Origin: Desulfurococcus amylolyticus Z-533
GTDB taxonomy: Archaea > Thermoproteota > Thermoprotei_A > Sulfolobales > Desulfurococcaceae
Length of the DNA: 64,000 bases
Assembly: GCF_000513855.1 (NCBI RefSeq)
Contig: NZ_KI911318.1
Span: forward strand, 931,327-995,326
Reading direction: 5' to 3'
The position numbers and the translations under genes were made by a program. Below the pieces are notes generated by a model. It did not search any database, was not told the DNA's origin, and saw only the letters and a list, made by a program, of their open reading frames with translations. Below, one piece after another: positions 8,205 through 17,484 of this stretch (the stretch's first letter is position 1; the number at the start of each line of letters is the position of its first letter).

Positions 8205-9336
8205 AGACAGGGCAGGCCCTGAACCAGTATTTGATCACTTCCCCGGCCAGCACCTTATCGCATTTAGACCGTATACTTACCCTGATGAAACCGTTTGAAA
8301 ACCCTTTGAAGCCACCGTGACACCCTATTTCCCTTAATAACTCCTCGACAACATCTTTCTCGGGCTTGTATAGCGGCTTTGCAGTATCCGTTATTCCCAT
8401 GGAGATCATTCTCCAACATGACTCGCCATGACTGTAAATGTTAGCCATGCATGCTAGTGGGAAATACTTTAAGCCTTTTCTCCTGGTATAAGCCGCTATA
8501 TTCTTCTTTATATCTGCTACATCGATATTGTATTGCACTCCCTCACGCATCTTCTCTAGAGGTATACGTAGCCTTCTCTCTATTTCCCTTATATCGGTTC
8601 CAGCCTCCTTTAGGTTGCTAATGATTCTCGGAGTTACCCTTAAACCCCCTGCAACAACCCCTACTGCCCCGTATTCGGCTGCCTTATCTATGATCTCTAC
8701 ATATTCTTTATCGGTTATCCCCGGTATTATGGGTCTCAGGAACAATACCGGCTTTAATCCTGCCTCCCTGAGATTTCTTATCGATTCAAGCCTGATCTCT
8801 GGTCTAGGTGCATTCCTCTCCAGCTCGCTAGAGTAGTTGATCGAGACTAGGGTGATCAATGGCGATATACCTGGGTCTATTGCAGCTACTTTAAGAGCCG
8901 TATTCATTGATATATAGGCTTTCGTGGAGAACTGAATATAGTTGCCCAGATACTTTTTCACCGCCCAGATATATTCAAGGGTCTTCACGAGGACTGCCGG
9001 GTGAAACGGTTCTGTTACGCTACCAATAGCGATCAGGGTTCCCCTTTCACCTGGGAGGAAGTATTTATTATTAAGCAACGCGTAGACTAGCTGCACACCA
9101 CTTAAAGGATACGGCTTTATCGAGTTCGTTGGAAACCCCATGTCACCTATGTAGCAGTATGAACACCCCATTGTACACCCAATACCAGTGTGTATTGTTA
9201 AGCCACAGGGTCTCGGAGCCCGTTTTGAATGAGGGTCTCTAAGGGATGCTTTCTTCTCCTCATCGTTGAGAATTGTGGATACCTCATCCATGATTTTACT
9301 CCTTAATGCTGCATAATACTTGGAGACTTTGCTCAT
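8191..9336 (-). CDS. Radical SAM protein (SplB-like, COG1533 type)
   Basis: The 381-aa protein has the iron-sulfur motif CTMGCSYCYIG (C-x3-C-x2-C) at residues about 54-61, which binds the 4Fe-4S cluster that cleaves S-adenosylmethionine. It is followed by strands typical of the radical SAM barrel (LIAIGSVTEPFHP, LKPVLFLRPIIPG). The layout resembles COG1533 proteins related to spore photoproduct lyase, but the specific substrate cannot be told. Additional cysteines near the C-terminus (CMANIY, ESCWRM, IGCHG, RSKCDK) could bind an auxiliary cluster. It is a single gene. Confidence 0.85.
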   Translation of the reverse strand: MSKVSKYYAALRSKIMDEVSTILNDEEKKASLRDPHSKRAPRPCGLTIHTGIGCTMGCSYCYIGDMGFPTNSIKPYPLSGVQLVYALLNNKYFLPGERGTLIAIGSVTEPFHPAVLVKTLEYIWAVKKYLGNYIQFSTKAYISMNTALKVAAIDPGISPLITLVSINYSSELERNAPRPEIRLESIRNLREAGLKPVLFLRPIIPGITDKEYVEIIDKAAEYGAVGVVAGGLRVTPRIISNLKEAGTDIREIERRLRIPLEKMREGVQYNIDVADIKKNIAAYTRRKGLKYFPLACMANIYSHGESCWRMISMGITDTAKPLYKPEKDVVEELLREIGCHGGFKGFSNGFIRVSIRSKCDKVLAGEVIKYWFRACPVFTGS

Positions 9337-9467
9337 AGCTGATCCTTTAACACCAGGTATCCCTACTACTATAATTAATACACCGGGGTTTTAATCGCTT
9401 AGAGACAGGTTAGAACAATACATGTTATAATAGGTTAAACATGATTAATGTAGAACAGGTGTAAGAA

Positions 9468-10067
9468 TTGAACGTTGACTTCATCCGCCACATAGTGAAC
9501 CCGGTGTTAAACAAGTATATGGTTAACCAGGAGAAAACCAGGGTTTTAATAGAGGTAAAGAAATTGTTTCAACAGAGCGAGGAAGTATATAGGTTCAGCA
9601 TATATAATGGAGATCCACGAAACCTCGCCGCATTCCTTAAAAGCAATGATTTTACACGGATCGTGAACATATTAAAGTCAGCTGGGATGACATACTTGAT
9701 CACAGAGATACTGAGTGAAGCATTAGCATCATACAGCGGCATCAAGGAGGTTGAAGAAGCTTTAAACCAGGCCCTAGACTCGCTGAAAAGAGAAACACAG
9801 GTTGAAACAGGTGGAGGGAGGAAAGAGGATGTAATAAGTATGCTTGAATCCGTGCTTAAAAACACTAATCTGTTTAAACAAATTGAACGGGGTAGAAACA
9901 GCCTGACGGCTGAGACCCACAGTGGTTGGCTACTACGTGTTTCAAGCAGTAAGAAGGGATATAAGTTGAAGATTAATTTCACTAAGAATTACCGTGGTAG
10001 TGAAACAAGTGAATTAATGGAAGAGGTAGTGAGGATTGCCGAGTGGATTAATAGTCTTCGATTGTGA
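9468..10067 (+). CDS. Hypothetical protein, 199 aa
   Basis: The product reads from TTG 9468. It is mostly helical (KLFQQSEEVYRF, EVEEALNQALDSLKRET), with a C-terminal beta segment (GWLLRVSSSKKGYKLKINF) and a final helix (SELMEEVVRIAEWINSL). No family is recognised. It overlaps the HAD phosphatase by 32 bp, which suggests translational coupling. Confidence 0.65.
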   Translation: MNVDFIRHIVNPVLNKYMVNQEKTRVLIEVKKLFQQSEEVYRFSIYNGDPRNLAAFLKSNDFTRIVNILKSAGMTYLITEILSEALASYSGIKEVEEALNQALDSLKRETQVETGGGRKEDVISMLESVLKNTNLFKQIERGRNSLTAETHSGWLLRVSSSKKGYKLKINFTKNYRGSETSELMEEVVRIAEWINSLRL

Positions 10068-10683
10068 TGGTGTACTCACATACAACCATAGTAGTTGGCA
10101 GCAATTACATGAGTACTTTGGTAGCAGAGACAATAAGTATTTCGCCGAGCTCTACGAGAGAAACCTGATAACATACCTGGATTGGATGAAGATAGATATA
10201 GCATTAATGATACATGCATGGGGTAAGCCGATAAAGAGACGGGATGTTGAGAATGCATTATCAACCATCAGGATTAAACAGGAAGCCCCCGAGGTTATTA
10301 GGGCACTCAAGGATGCCGATTACATAGTCGCTGTTGTAAGCAGCGGTATCGACATACTGGTTGAGAGGGTCTGCCGGGAGCTTGGAGTGGATCTCTGCCT
10401 CTACAATAAGCTTGCATTCCATAATGATGAATTAATACCGGGTGGAGAAGCACTAGTACCATTAAGGGAGAAGCCTAGAATAGTGAAGAACCTGGCCGAA
10501 TCCCTCTCGATAAGCATCCATGACACATATTATGTCGGGGACAGTAAATGGGATATAGAAGTATTCAGAAACGTGGGGCACTCGATTGCTGTAAAGCCAT
10601 GTGGTGAAGCCTGCGGGTTCGCCGAACACGTGGTCTCGGATCTCAGAGAGATAATAGATATTGTTAACGGTTCCCGCGTTTAG
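10036..10683 (+). CDS. HAD-superfamily phosphatase (phosphoserine phosphatase-like)
   Basis: HAD motifs are in order: motif I FDCDGVLT near residue 8, motif II VVSSG near 101, the Lys in LREKPRIVKNL, and motif III/IV YVGDSKWDIEVF near 166. The cap region and 215-aa length fit phosphoserine phosphatase-like enzymes. The substrate is not determinable; L-phosphoserine is possible. The TTG start lies within the preceding gene. Its 3' end overlaps the convergent regulator gene by 20 bp. Confidence 0.88.
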   Translation: MPSGLIVFDCDGVLTYNHSSWQQLHEYFGSRDNKYFAELYERNLITYLDWMKIDIALMIHAWGKPIKRRDVENALSTIRIKQEAPEVIRALKDADYIVAVVSSGIDILVERVCRELGVDLCLYNKLAFHNDELIPGGEALVPLREKPRIVKNLAESLSISIHDTYYVGDSKWDIEVFRNVGHSIAVKPCGEACGFAEHVVSDLREIIDIVNGSRV

Positions 10684-10999
10684 AAATTATGAAGCGAGGC
10701 GGCTCAATCCACTCGCTTTTACATCGGGGACACCGGGAAACCTCCTTAGGCCTCCCGAGATCCTTGAATACATAGCCACACTTCCTGCATCTAGGAGGCT
10801 CCATGAGAAGCACTTCTTCCCCATTCGACTTAGAGAAAACGCTTTTAGCAATATGCAATAGATCCTCGTATACCTCTCTAGGCGTAGTGTTCAATTGAAG
10901 AATACTGATTATCTCCCTAACAGTTAAAGGTCTAGTGGTCTCCCTTAATAGCCTTATTATTTTCTCCCTACTTGTTTCAAAATCACCCACTATAACCAC
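10664..10999 (-). CDS. HTH regulator with C-terminal zinc ribbon (COG3357 type)
   Basis: This is a 111-residue predicted DNA-binding protein. Residues 8-55 form a winged-helix-like HTH (REKIIRLLRETTRPLTVREIISIL...REVYEDLLHIAKS). Residues about 70-98 form a zinc ribbon, CRKCGYVF...CPRCKSEW, with two CxxC knuckles. This domain pair is typical of archaeal COG3357 proteins. The target is unknown. Confidence 0.82.
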   Translation of the reverse strand: MVIVGDFETSREKIIRLLRETTRPLTVREIISILQLNTTPREVYEDLLHIAKSVFSKSNGEEVLLMEPPRCRKCGYVFKDLGRPKEVSRCPRCKSEWIEPPRFIISKRGNR

Positions 11000-11063
11000 C
11001 CATGTCCTATACGCTGAGTTAAAAGCTTGGATATAGGAGAAATAATTATAGGTGGCTCCACGA

Positions 11064-11411
11064 CTACACGAGTCTAACCAGCTTAGCTAGCTTAATCACT
11101 AGCTCATCAGGGTCCACATCATTGAGTAGTACTTTCTTAAGTGTTTCACGACGACCATACACTATATCTATCTTGGACACAGGGATCTTCAGCTCCCTTG
11201 CCAAGTACTTCACTAGTGCAGCATTCTCCCGGCCTTTCTCTGATTGCTCAGCTGTGTGGAAAACCAGTTCATCCCCCTCGATAGTTATGTAGTCTTCTAC
11301 ATCTCCAGGTTTCACCCTTATAGATAGAATGATGCCCTGGGAGGATTCACTTATATGTTTTGACACTATTCCACGGATTTTATCGAATAATTGAGACAAG
11401 AGTATCCCCAA
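11064..11411 (-). CDS. DUF167 / YggU-family protein
   Basis: The 115-residue protein (TTG start) carries the DUF167 pattern: ILSIRVKPGDVEDYITIEGDELVFHT, then GRENAALVKYLARELKIPVSKIDIVYG and RRETLKKVLL. The small alpha/beta fold is widely conserved, but its function is unknown. A basic, helical N-terminal extension (QLFDKIRGIVSKHI) precedes the domain. It stands alone between the regulator and trm1 on the same strand. Confidence 0.82.
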   Translation of the reverse strand: MGILLSQLFDKIRGIVSKHISESSQGIILSIRVKPGDVEDYITIEGDELVFHTAEQSEKGRENAALVKYLARELKIPVSKIDIVYGRRETLKKVLLNDVDPDELVIKLAKLVRLV

Positions 11412-11467
11412 TTATAGTTTAAGTAAGAGTGAAGAGTAAAAAATCTTGCTACATGTTAACCACAGGA

Positions 11468-12658
11468 TTAAATACTCTTCAACACCTCGGTCAAGGCCTT
11501 CACATCGCTATCTATCTTTAATCCCCGTGGATCAAAGTGTGTGCGGGAAGCCATGATGCCGTGTTGCTTCAAAGCCTCTATGAGGGTCTCGTATTTCGGC
11601 ATATTTCTCCCAATAATAGAGCATAGCTTATCTATTCGTACATACGGGTTATTCAACCTAGTCTCATTCCTGAGGAGCCCAAGTATTCTCCTCGAATCCT
11701 TGTGAAGCCAGCTTATTTTATCGGCTTCATTGAATACCTTATCAATGAACTCAGCCTCCCCTAGGCTGCAGATCCATGTTTCGCCTGTTAGAACCGGTTT
11801 CTCGTTATTAATACATGTTAAATCCCTGGCTTCATCCAGGGATTTAATATATCCTCTTTCCAGTGTCGATGGACAGTACCATATATAACCCAGGCATTCA
11901 TTAATTAATCGATATGCTTCCCCCGTGCTCCTCAGGGTTTCAAAGAAAACCCTGTAATAATGCTTATAAATGAATATAAGCAATGGCCTAGCAGCAATGT
12001 CGAGTGCTGAAGCGTGTTTAACTATGTACGCGATGAGTAACCTAGCCCCTATTTCTTTCTCGAAATCGGTGTGGACACAAGTAAACCAGTATCTCCTAAG
12101 GGTTTTCCTGTAGTGACTACATGTGAGCGGGGCTGTATCGGTTGCCGTGACACCTATCAACGCCCTCTTACCCAGGGGTTTAAACACCGAGTCCACGAAT
12201 GGGACTGGGGAGCCGTAGGGATCTAGGTCTATATAGTCGAGTGATATACCCGTGAAGGTTAAATTATTGAGAAGGACATTTGCCTCCTGCGAGTACACGT
12301 GTAGTTTTCCAGGGTATAGGTTGTTGAGCCGCAGGTTTTTCCTTATGTAGTATAATGCATGTGGATCAATATCGTTTACTATGCCCTCACCACCCTTCTC
12401 GAGCGCTATGCGAATGCTACGTATTCCAGTGCCGGCTAATGGATCAACGAAAAATATATTCCTCGAACCATACAGGGTCCTGAGGACTGAGACGGTCGCA
12501 TCCCTGCTTACTATGGCTTGTGGATTATAGAAGACAGGCATCCAAGCCGGCTCTATCGATCCATCGGGTCTTCTATACTCATCCATCCGGGGTATTACGA
12601 GCTTAGCTAATCCCTCCTGGATCAATTGTTCACGGCTGAGTATCTTTACTTCAGTCAT
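11468..12658 (-). CDS. trm1: tRNA (guanine26-N2)-dimethyltransferase
   Basis: The enzyme methylates G26 of tRNA using S-adenosylmethionine. Motifs are VDPLAGTGIRSIRIALEKG (SAM-binding motif I), GIVNDIDPHAL, and YIDLDPYGSPVPFVDS (catalytic motif of Trm1). The following C-terminal domain has cysteines (CSHYRKT, CVHTDF, CLGYIWYCPS, CINNE) like archaeal Trm1. At 396 aa it is full length. The THEP1 NTPase gene lies 39 bp upstream on the same strand. Confidence 0.96.
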   Translation of the reverse strand: MTEVKILSREQLIQEGLAKLVIPRMDEYRRPDGSIEPAWMPVFYNPQAIVSRDATVSVLRTLYGSRNIFFVDPLAGTGIRSIRIALEKGGEGIVNDIDPHALYYIRKNLRLNNLYPGKLHVYSQEANVLLNNLTFTGISLDYIDLDPYGSPVPFVDSVFKPLGKRALIGVTATDTAPLTCSHYRKTLRRYWFTCVHTDFEKEIGARLLIAYIVKHASALDIAARPLLIFIYKHYYRVFFETLRSTGEAYRLINECLGYIWYCPSTLERGYIKSLDEARDLTCINNEKPVLTGETWICSLGEAEFIDKVFNEADKISWLHKDSRRILGLLRNETRLNNPYVRIDKLCSIIGRNMPKYETLIEALKQHGIMASRTHFDPRGLKIDSDVKALTEVLKSI

Positions 12659-12697
12659 TGACTATACACCCCATATCTCCACGGTTGAGATCCTCCC

Positions 12698-13246
12698 TCA
12701 GGATCGAGACGGAGCCAGGGCCTCGATTACTTTATTGATCAACCCCTTCGTACTTGATTTAACGTGCTCCCTGTTCTCCATGGTTAACACTATTTTTTCG
12801 GCATCACTAAGTCTACCCAGTATATCTCTATCGGTCAATCTATAATGTACGACAAGTATGACTGGTTTACCGGAGTCGAGGATCTCCAGGAGCAATGGCT
12901 TGAAAACAGGTATTTTAAGCTCCATGGGCCCCACTTCATCTATACCTATGACGCTGGCTTCTCCAAGAGCCCTCCTTAACGCTGTCTCAATGATCCTGGA
13001 TGCCTCTTCAACGAGCACAGTATAAGACCCTATCCTCACCGAGCCAGGTATACTCTTTTTTGCTAACCATGCTTCTTCACCACTTAATAAATCAATAACT
13101 TTAAACCCTACCCTCACACCATGTTCCCTTACTTCAGGCGCTTTAATACCGCCAACCAATAGATTGTTCTCTCTGAGCTCTGATATTAACTTCTCGAAAA
13201 ACGTCGACTTACCCACACCGGGGCGGCCTGTAATAATGATTTTCAT
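12698..13246 (-). CDS. THEP1-type nucleoside-triphosphatase
   Basis: The 182-aa product is a P-loop NTPase of the THEP1 family (archaeal homologue of human NTPCR). Walker A is GRPGVGKSTFFEKL at residues 7-20, Walker B-like IGIDEVGPMEL is near residue 97, and the switch strand is KPVILVVHYR. Length is typical. Family enzymes hydrolyse NTPs in vitro; the cellular role is unknown. It lies upstream of trm1 on the same strand with a short gap, so the two may be co-transcribed. Confidence 0.92.
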   Translation of the reverse strand: MKIIITGRPGVGKSTFFEKLISELRENNLLVGGIKAPEVREHGVRVGFKVIDLLSGEEAWLAKKSIPGSVRIGSYTVLVEEASRIIETALRRALGEASVIGIDEVGPMELKIPVFKPLLLEILDSGKPVILVVHYRLTDRDILGRLSDAEKIVLTMENREHVKSSTKGLINKVIEALAPSRS

Positions 13247-13363
13247 GAATCCCCCCTTACTTTAGAACCTGGCTAGTGATCCATGGAAGCCCATAGATTG
13301 ATGGGTTTAAATATGCATCGTACCACTCAACCTGGGCCCGGCTTCTTTATCCTTCTCCATGCT

Positions 13364-14254
13364 TTACAAATGTACGTCACGGATTTCTTTTAGGTCGTTT
13401 TTCGTTCTAATAACTACGAGCTTGGAACCGGTTGTCTTCACTAGTTTCTCAGCGTTCTCTAGTTTCTCAGCCTTATTCTCAGCCATATCCAGCCTGGTCA
13501 CAGTTATCACGTTTCCACCTTTCACAACAATATCCACTGGAGTTCTAGATAATTTTACTATGAGGTCTCCGAGTCTATCTAGGAGCCTCCACAGGGCTGC
13601 CTCTATTTCATCGCCCGGCAAGTACTCGTTTTCCAGCGTACCTGCATAAGGCTCCGGGGGCTTGTCTCCGAGTATATCTATCTCCTCAAATATGTCCTCC
13701 CCCATTATCCTGGCTAATTCCACAGCTCTTTGAAGCGATACCATTAGCTCACCTCTTTCATACATATAGACAGCTTTTCTGCTTACTCCAAGTAGCTCCG
13801 CTAACTCGCCCCTTGTGAGCCCTACTTCCTTCATTTTCACTTGGAATTTTCCAGCAGAAATCTTCAAGAGGTAGTTTCCTCTAATGTTTACAACAATAGG
13901 CTTGCTGTTCCTCAATAAATAGTTGCCGAGAAGATTTGTAGTAACGATGTTGACGCCGTTCCTGACATATACTACATCATCCTCAAGCTCCCGCCTACCG
14001 TTTTTCTCAGCCACTATAATAGTGTTCGAACCGTACACTATCCCTGATTTCTTTAAGTCATTTACCTCTATCCAGGAGACCTCCCTTAAATCCTGTGAAA
14101 CCTTTATGAAAACCCTGGTATCGCCTCTACACGCAATGATATCAATGCTTCTAGCTGAGGTAGGGTATGAAAGAAACTCGACCCGGAAACCAGCTTTCCT
14201 CAGGGTTCTAGAGACTTCTTCAGCGATGTCCCCTGTACCCCTGTTTCTAGACAA
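13364..14254 (-). CDS. HTH-type transcriptional regulator (COG1395 type)
   Basis: Residues 1-120 form an alpha/beta domain resembling a degenerate nuclease fold (FRVEFLSYPTSARSIDIIAC...). Residues about 134-190 are an XRE-like helix-turn-helix: KEVGLTRGELAELLGVSRKAVYMYERGELMVSLQRAVELARIMG. The rest is a variable C-terminal domain. This order and the 296-aa length match the archaeal COG1395 family. A perfect 16-bp palindrome at 14280-14295 overlaps its likely TATA region, which suggests autoregulation. Confidence 0.85.
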   Translation of the reverse strand: MSRNRGTGDIAEEVSRTLRKAGFRVEFLSYPTSARSIDIIACRGDTRVFIKVSQDLREVSWIEVNDLKKSGIVYGSNTIIVAEKNGRRELEDDVVYVRNGVNIVTTNLLGNYLLRNSKPIVVNIRGNYLLKISAGKFQVKMKEVGLTRGELAELLGVSRKAVYMYERGELMVSLQRAVELARIMGEDIFEEIDILGDKPPEPYAGTLENEYLPGDEIEAALWRLLDRLGDLIVKLSRTPVDIVVKGGNVITVTRLDMAENKAEKLENAEKLVKTTGSKLVVIRTKNDLKEIRDVHL

Positions 14255-14279
14255 AACAGACCCCGTTTTCTAAATTATG

Positions 14280-14295
14280 TTTAAACATGTTTAAA
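14280..14295. promoter_or_regulatory. 16-bp palindrome upstream of the COG1395 regulator
   Basis: TTTAAACATGTTTAAA is a perfect dyad placed 26-41 bp upstream of the regulator's ATG (14254). Its TTTAAA halves could also serve as TATA box. A regulator bound there would block TBP, a common archaeal autoregulation layout. The dyad is seen directly; the operator function is inferred. Confidence 0.5.
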
Positions 14296-14320
14296 AGGGA
14301 ATTTGTTTTCCATGTCTAAG

Positions 14321-15034
14321 CTACTTTCTCCTGTATATACTGTATATCATTGCATGATCTTTATCATAGGGTTCCAGGTGAACAACGTCGACTATCTCGA
14401 ATCCCCTCTGCTTTAACGTCTCTATCTCCCTACGGTATACTTCACTAGGCTCCTTTGTCACATCAATGCTTCTAGCCTTTATTGCTAGAAGCAAGTATCC
14501 TCCATCCCTTAGAAATAGTAATGCATTGTCTGCGACTATAGCAGCTTGATCCGGTTGCGCAACATCCGCATATATCCCGTCAACTGTTTCAACAACATGC
14601 CTATATTCATGCGGCTTTCTAGCATCGCCTAGTATTGGATAAATGTTCTTTCTCACATCGGCAACTAATACTAGTTCCCTCATAACCCTGGGAGCGAATT
14701 CAACACCGTAAATTCTGCCTTTTAAGCCGACGATGTCCGAGATGTGACTGGCAGTGGTTCCAGATGCTATTCCAAGGTATAGTATTCTATGTCCCTCCCT
14801 GATCGGCTGCTCACTGAGACCATTGGCTAATGCACCAGCCAACTTGCTCCTGTATAGATTCCACTCCCTGTACTCGACATTGTTTATTCTATATAGTTTC
14901 TCACCATATACCCTGTGACCTGGAACCAGGTTCTTTGTGGCAAGTTTAAGGCTACCGTCATCAAGCTCTACAACGTATACCCCGTAGTATTTTTCATGTG
15001 GTTTTACCGAGACTGGTTGACTCACATGGATCAC
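14321..15034 (-). CDS. flpA: Fibrillarin-like rRNA/tRNA 2'-O-methyltransferase
   Basis: This is the catalytic subunit of C/D box RNPs, which methylate ribose 2'-OH at sites chosen by guide RNAs. SAM-binding [53 protein letters not shown] and the KARSID motif with the catalytic Lys are all present. At 237 aa it has the usual archaeal length. Its start overlaps the nop5 stop by 4 bp, so both partners are made from one message. Confidence 0.97.
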   Translation of the reverse strand: MIHVSQPVSVKPHEKYYGVYVVELDDGSLKLATKNLVPGHRVYGEKLYRINNVEYREWNLYRSKLAGALANGLSEQPIREGHRILYLGIASGTTASHISDIVGLKGRIYGVEFAPRVMRELVLVADVRKNIYPILGDARKPHEYRHVVETVDGIYADVAQPDQAAIVADNALLFLRDGGYLLLAIKARSIDVTKEPSEVYRREIETLKQRGFEIVDVVHLEPYDKDHAMIYSIYRRK

Positions 15035-16251
15035 CTCCCACCCTTCCTCCTGGATTTAGGAGGCGGTCTAGGCCTCTTCTCCTCCTCTTTCTTTGGTGGA
15101 GGCTTAGGATATAGTTTCTTTATTTCTTCAACTCTCTCCTCGAGCTCCTTTACCAGCTTGTCTCCAGCTAACCTGCCACTGAAGTAGTCGATCTTGGCTG
15201 CTATCGATAATTTTGCAGCCAGCGCCCTGGCTATCTTACCTCTCTGCCACTTAGGGCTCTTATGTATGAATGGATGTTGGAAGATCACTCCATGCTTAGG
15301 CGGCTTGCCACCGGTTCTCAGGGCTCTGAACAATGCTTTCTCAGCACCCAGTACCTGTATGGTGCTTGCTGGCAGGACTGCTAGTTTTTCTAGCCCCCCG
15401 GCTAGACTCAGTAGCCTCGCCCCTAGTTTAGGCCCTACAAGCGCAGAGATATTCGGGGCAACCTCCTTCATTACTGCATCAATATACTCGTCCAGAGTAC
15501 TTCTCAACTTGTAGAGATCCAGTATTATTCCAGCCAGTATCTTTATATAGTTCATGTCGAAATCACTTAGGTCAGCACCTATACTGTTCTTTGCCGCCTC
15601 AGCAAGCTTTCGAGCCTTTTCCTCGCTATACCCTAGTTTACTGAGGTTTTCCACAGTATAGTTAGAGCGGTGTCCCAGCTCATATACCAGCTTAGCGTAC
15701 TCAGGGTGTTCCTTTACTAGTTCATCTAGTTCTGGGAAGTGGATGCTATACCATTCCCTGAGCCTCGCAACATATAGGTTTATTGTTTTATCTATGTCAT
15801 CGGTCGCCCTTATCGCTTGCACAGCCAGTAAGTCCCTTTTCTGAGCCTCCTTCCTTAATTTCCTCCTCGTATACTCAAGCATTATGTTATGGAGCTTCTC
15901 GAAGAATTTCTCCTGCGAGTCAACGTATCCTAGTTTAACCGCTAATTCAGCGATATCCCCCCTTACATCTATGAAGATATTGTGACCTGGCACTATCTCA
16001 GGGCTTAGTCCATGAGTAGACGCTATTCTAGCTAGCGACAATGCTTCAACAATTACACTGGTTACACCGCTCTCCTTCAGCTTCTCCATTACCTCAGAAT
16101 GCTGTAGCGTCTCCTCTCCTCTCTCAATGCTGAGCAGGTATTCCACGTTATCATCGATGCTCTCAGGTGACTTAGCATACGCTATTATTGAGCCGTCATC
16201 GCTTAAAGCAATTACCCCTATAACGCTCTCTACAAGATAAACCTTATTCAT
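15031..16251 (-). CDS. nop5: Nop5 (Nop56/58-like) C/D box RNP scaffold
   Basis: Nop5 bridges L7Ae-bound C/D RNA and fibrillarin. The coiled-coil region, then the Nop domain ([45 protein letters not shown]...[10 protein letters not shown]) and a Lys/Pro-rich tail are visible. I place the start at ATG 16251 (406 aa): GGTG lies upstream, and the TATA box at 16298-16308 puts the transcription start near 16275, downstream of the possible start at 16296. It is translationally coupled to flpA. Confidence 0.96.
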   Translation of the reverse strand: MNKVYLVESVIGVIALSDDGSIIAYAKSPESIDDNVEYLLSIERGEETLQHSEVMEKLKESGVTSVIVEALSLARIASTHGLSPEIVPGHNIFIDVRGDIAELAVKLGYVDSQEKFFEKLHNIMLEYTRRKLRKEAQKRDLLAVQAIRATDDIDKTINLYVARLREWYSIHFPELDELVKEHPEYAKLVYELGHRSNYTVENLSKLGYSEEKARKLAEAAKNSIGADLSDFDMNYIKILAGIILDLYKLRSTLDEYIDAVMKEVAPNISALVGPKLGARLLSLAGGLEKLAVLPASTIQVLGAEKALFRALRTGGKPPKHGVIFQHPFIHKSPKWQRGKIARALAAKLSIAAKIDYFSGRLAGDKLVKELEERVEEIKKLYPKPPPKKEEEKRPRPPPKSRRKGGR

Positions 16252-16296
16252 CACGATAACACCTGCCTTCCTAATTAAGAGATCAAATAAAACCAT

Positions 16297-16309
16297 ATTT
16301 AAATATCCC
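16297..16309 (-). promoter_or_regulatory. TATA box of the nop5-flpA operon
   Basis: On the minus strand the segment reads ATATTTAAATATGG, a strong archaeal TATA element. Its spacing fixes transcription start near 16275 and favours ATG 16251 for nop5. The divergent rps30e starts only 45 bp to the right, so the promoter region is compact. Confidence 0.6.
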
Positions 16310-16341
16310 TAAACTATAACTATCATGTTAGGTGGTTCAAT

Positions 16342-16494
16342 ATGCCAAGCCATGGCTCGCTAACAAAGGCTGGGAAAGTAAGGAGTCAAACCCCTAAGAT
16401 ACCGCCTAAGCCGAAGAAGAATAAACCGCCTAGGATCAGGAATAAATGGGAGTATATCAGGAGGATTGAAAGCCCGCCCAAGGAGGCTGCTTAG
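16342..16494 (+). CDS. rps30e: Ribosomal protein S30e
   Basis: The 50-residue product begins [20 protein letters not shown] and continues with [16 protein letters not shown], the conserved basic S30e sequence of archaeal small subunits. AGGTGG 12 nt upstream of ATG is the ribosome-binding site. The protein is strongly basic with no folded hydrophobic core, as in the family. It is divergent from nop5, so ribosomal and rRNA-modification genes share an intergenic promoter region. Confidence 0.95.
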   Translation: MPSHGSLTKAGKVRSQTPKIPPKPKKNKPPRIRNKWEYIRRIESPPKEAA

Positions 16495-16503
16495 AGATAA
16501 AAA

Positions 16504-17469
16504 TTATTCTATAACGAGTTTCTTACCTAGCTTCCTACCTAGCTTAACAAGCATGTCTTTAACCATTGCCTCGAAACTCCACTCAGGCCGCCATCCCCAT
16601 TCCTCCCTAGCAACAGAGTCATCGAGTGATTTAGGCCATGAATCAGCTATTGCCTGCCTGAAGTCTGGCTCGTACTCTACTTCGAAGTCAGGTATGTACT
16701 TCCTTATTTCATTGGCTAGTTGCTCCGGTGTAAAGCTGAATGCTGTGACATTATAACCCACCATGAGTTTAAGCCTGGATCTATCGGCCTCCATTAATTG
16801 TATCGCCGCTTTCACTGCATCCGGCATATACATCATCGGTAGCATCGTGTCCCTTCTCAGGTAGCACTTGTACTTCTTACCCTCTAGAGCATAGTAGAAT
16901 ATTTCAACTGCATAATCAGTTGTACCCCCGCCTGGCAAGGCTTCGCTACTTATAATACCCGGGTATCTGACTCCTCTTACATCAACCCCGTACTTTAACA
17001 CGTAGTATCTTCCAAGTAGTTCGCCAGCGTATTTCGTTATACCGTACATCGTGGTTGGATCCATTATAGTATACTGGGGAGTACTGTACTTTGGAGAGCT
17101 GGGGCCAAATGCAGCTATCGAGCTAGGCCAGAACACTTTAATACCGTGCTCCCTTGCTGCTTCAAGCACGTTTATTAAACCATCCATGTTTATCCTCCAT
17201 GCCAGCATAGGGTTCTTTTCCCCTGTAGCTGAAAGTATTGCTGCTAAATGGTATATCGTGTCAATACTGTACCTCTCTATAACTTTCTCAAGTGCATCCC
17301 TATTTAAGACATCTACATGTTCAACCGGTCCATCGAGGAGCTCAGGCAACTCCGGCTTCTTAGAGTGATAGCCTGCTACAACATTGTATTTACCGTACCT
17401 CTCCCTTAGAGCCGGCACCAGTGCTGAGCCTATCTGCCCTGTTGCACCGATCACTAGTACATGGGGCAT
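16504..17469 (-). CDS. L-threonine 3-dehydrogenase, SDR type
   Basis: The enzyme oxidises threonine to 2-amino-3-ketobutyrate with NAD. Extended-SDR features are the NAD site GATGQIGSALVPAL at residues 8-21, DVLNRD, YHLAAILS, the catalytic Ser-Tyr-Lys set (WPSSIAAFGPS; MYGITKYAGE), and RYPGIIS. The segment LPGGGTTDYAVEIFY is typical of the short-chain threonine dehydrogenases of Thermoplasma-type archaea. The 321-aa length fits. It sits 15 bp downstream of the 2-amino-3-ketobutyrate CoA ligase gene, which confirms the assignment. Confidence 0.9.
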   Translation of the reverse strand: MPHVLVIGATGQIGSALVPALRERYGKYNVVAGYHSKKPELPELLDGPVEHVDVLNRDALEKVIERYSIDTIYHLAAILSATGEKNPMLAWRINMDGLINVLEAAREHGIKVFWPSSIAAFGPSSPKYSTPQYTIMDPTTMYGITKYAGELLGRYYVLKYGVDVRGVRYPGIISSEALPGGGTTDYAVEIFYYALEGKKYKCYLRRDTMLPMMYMPDAVKAAIQLMEADRSRLKLMVGYNVTAFSFTPEQLANEIRKYIPDFEVEYEPDFRQAIADSWPKSLDDSVAREEWGWRPEWSFEAMVKDMLVKLGRKLGKKLVIE

Positions 17470-17484
17470 ATTACCAGATTCACC

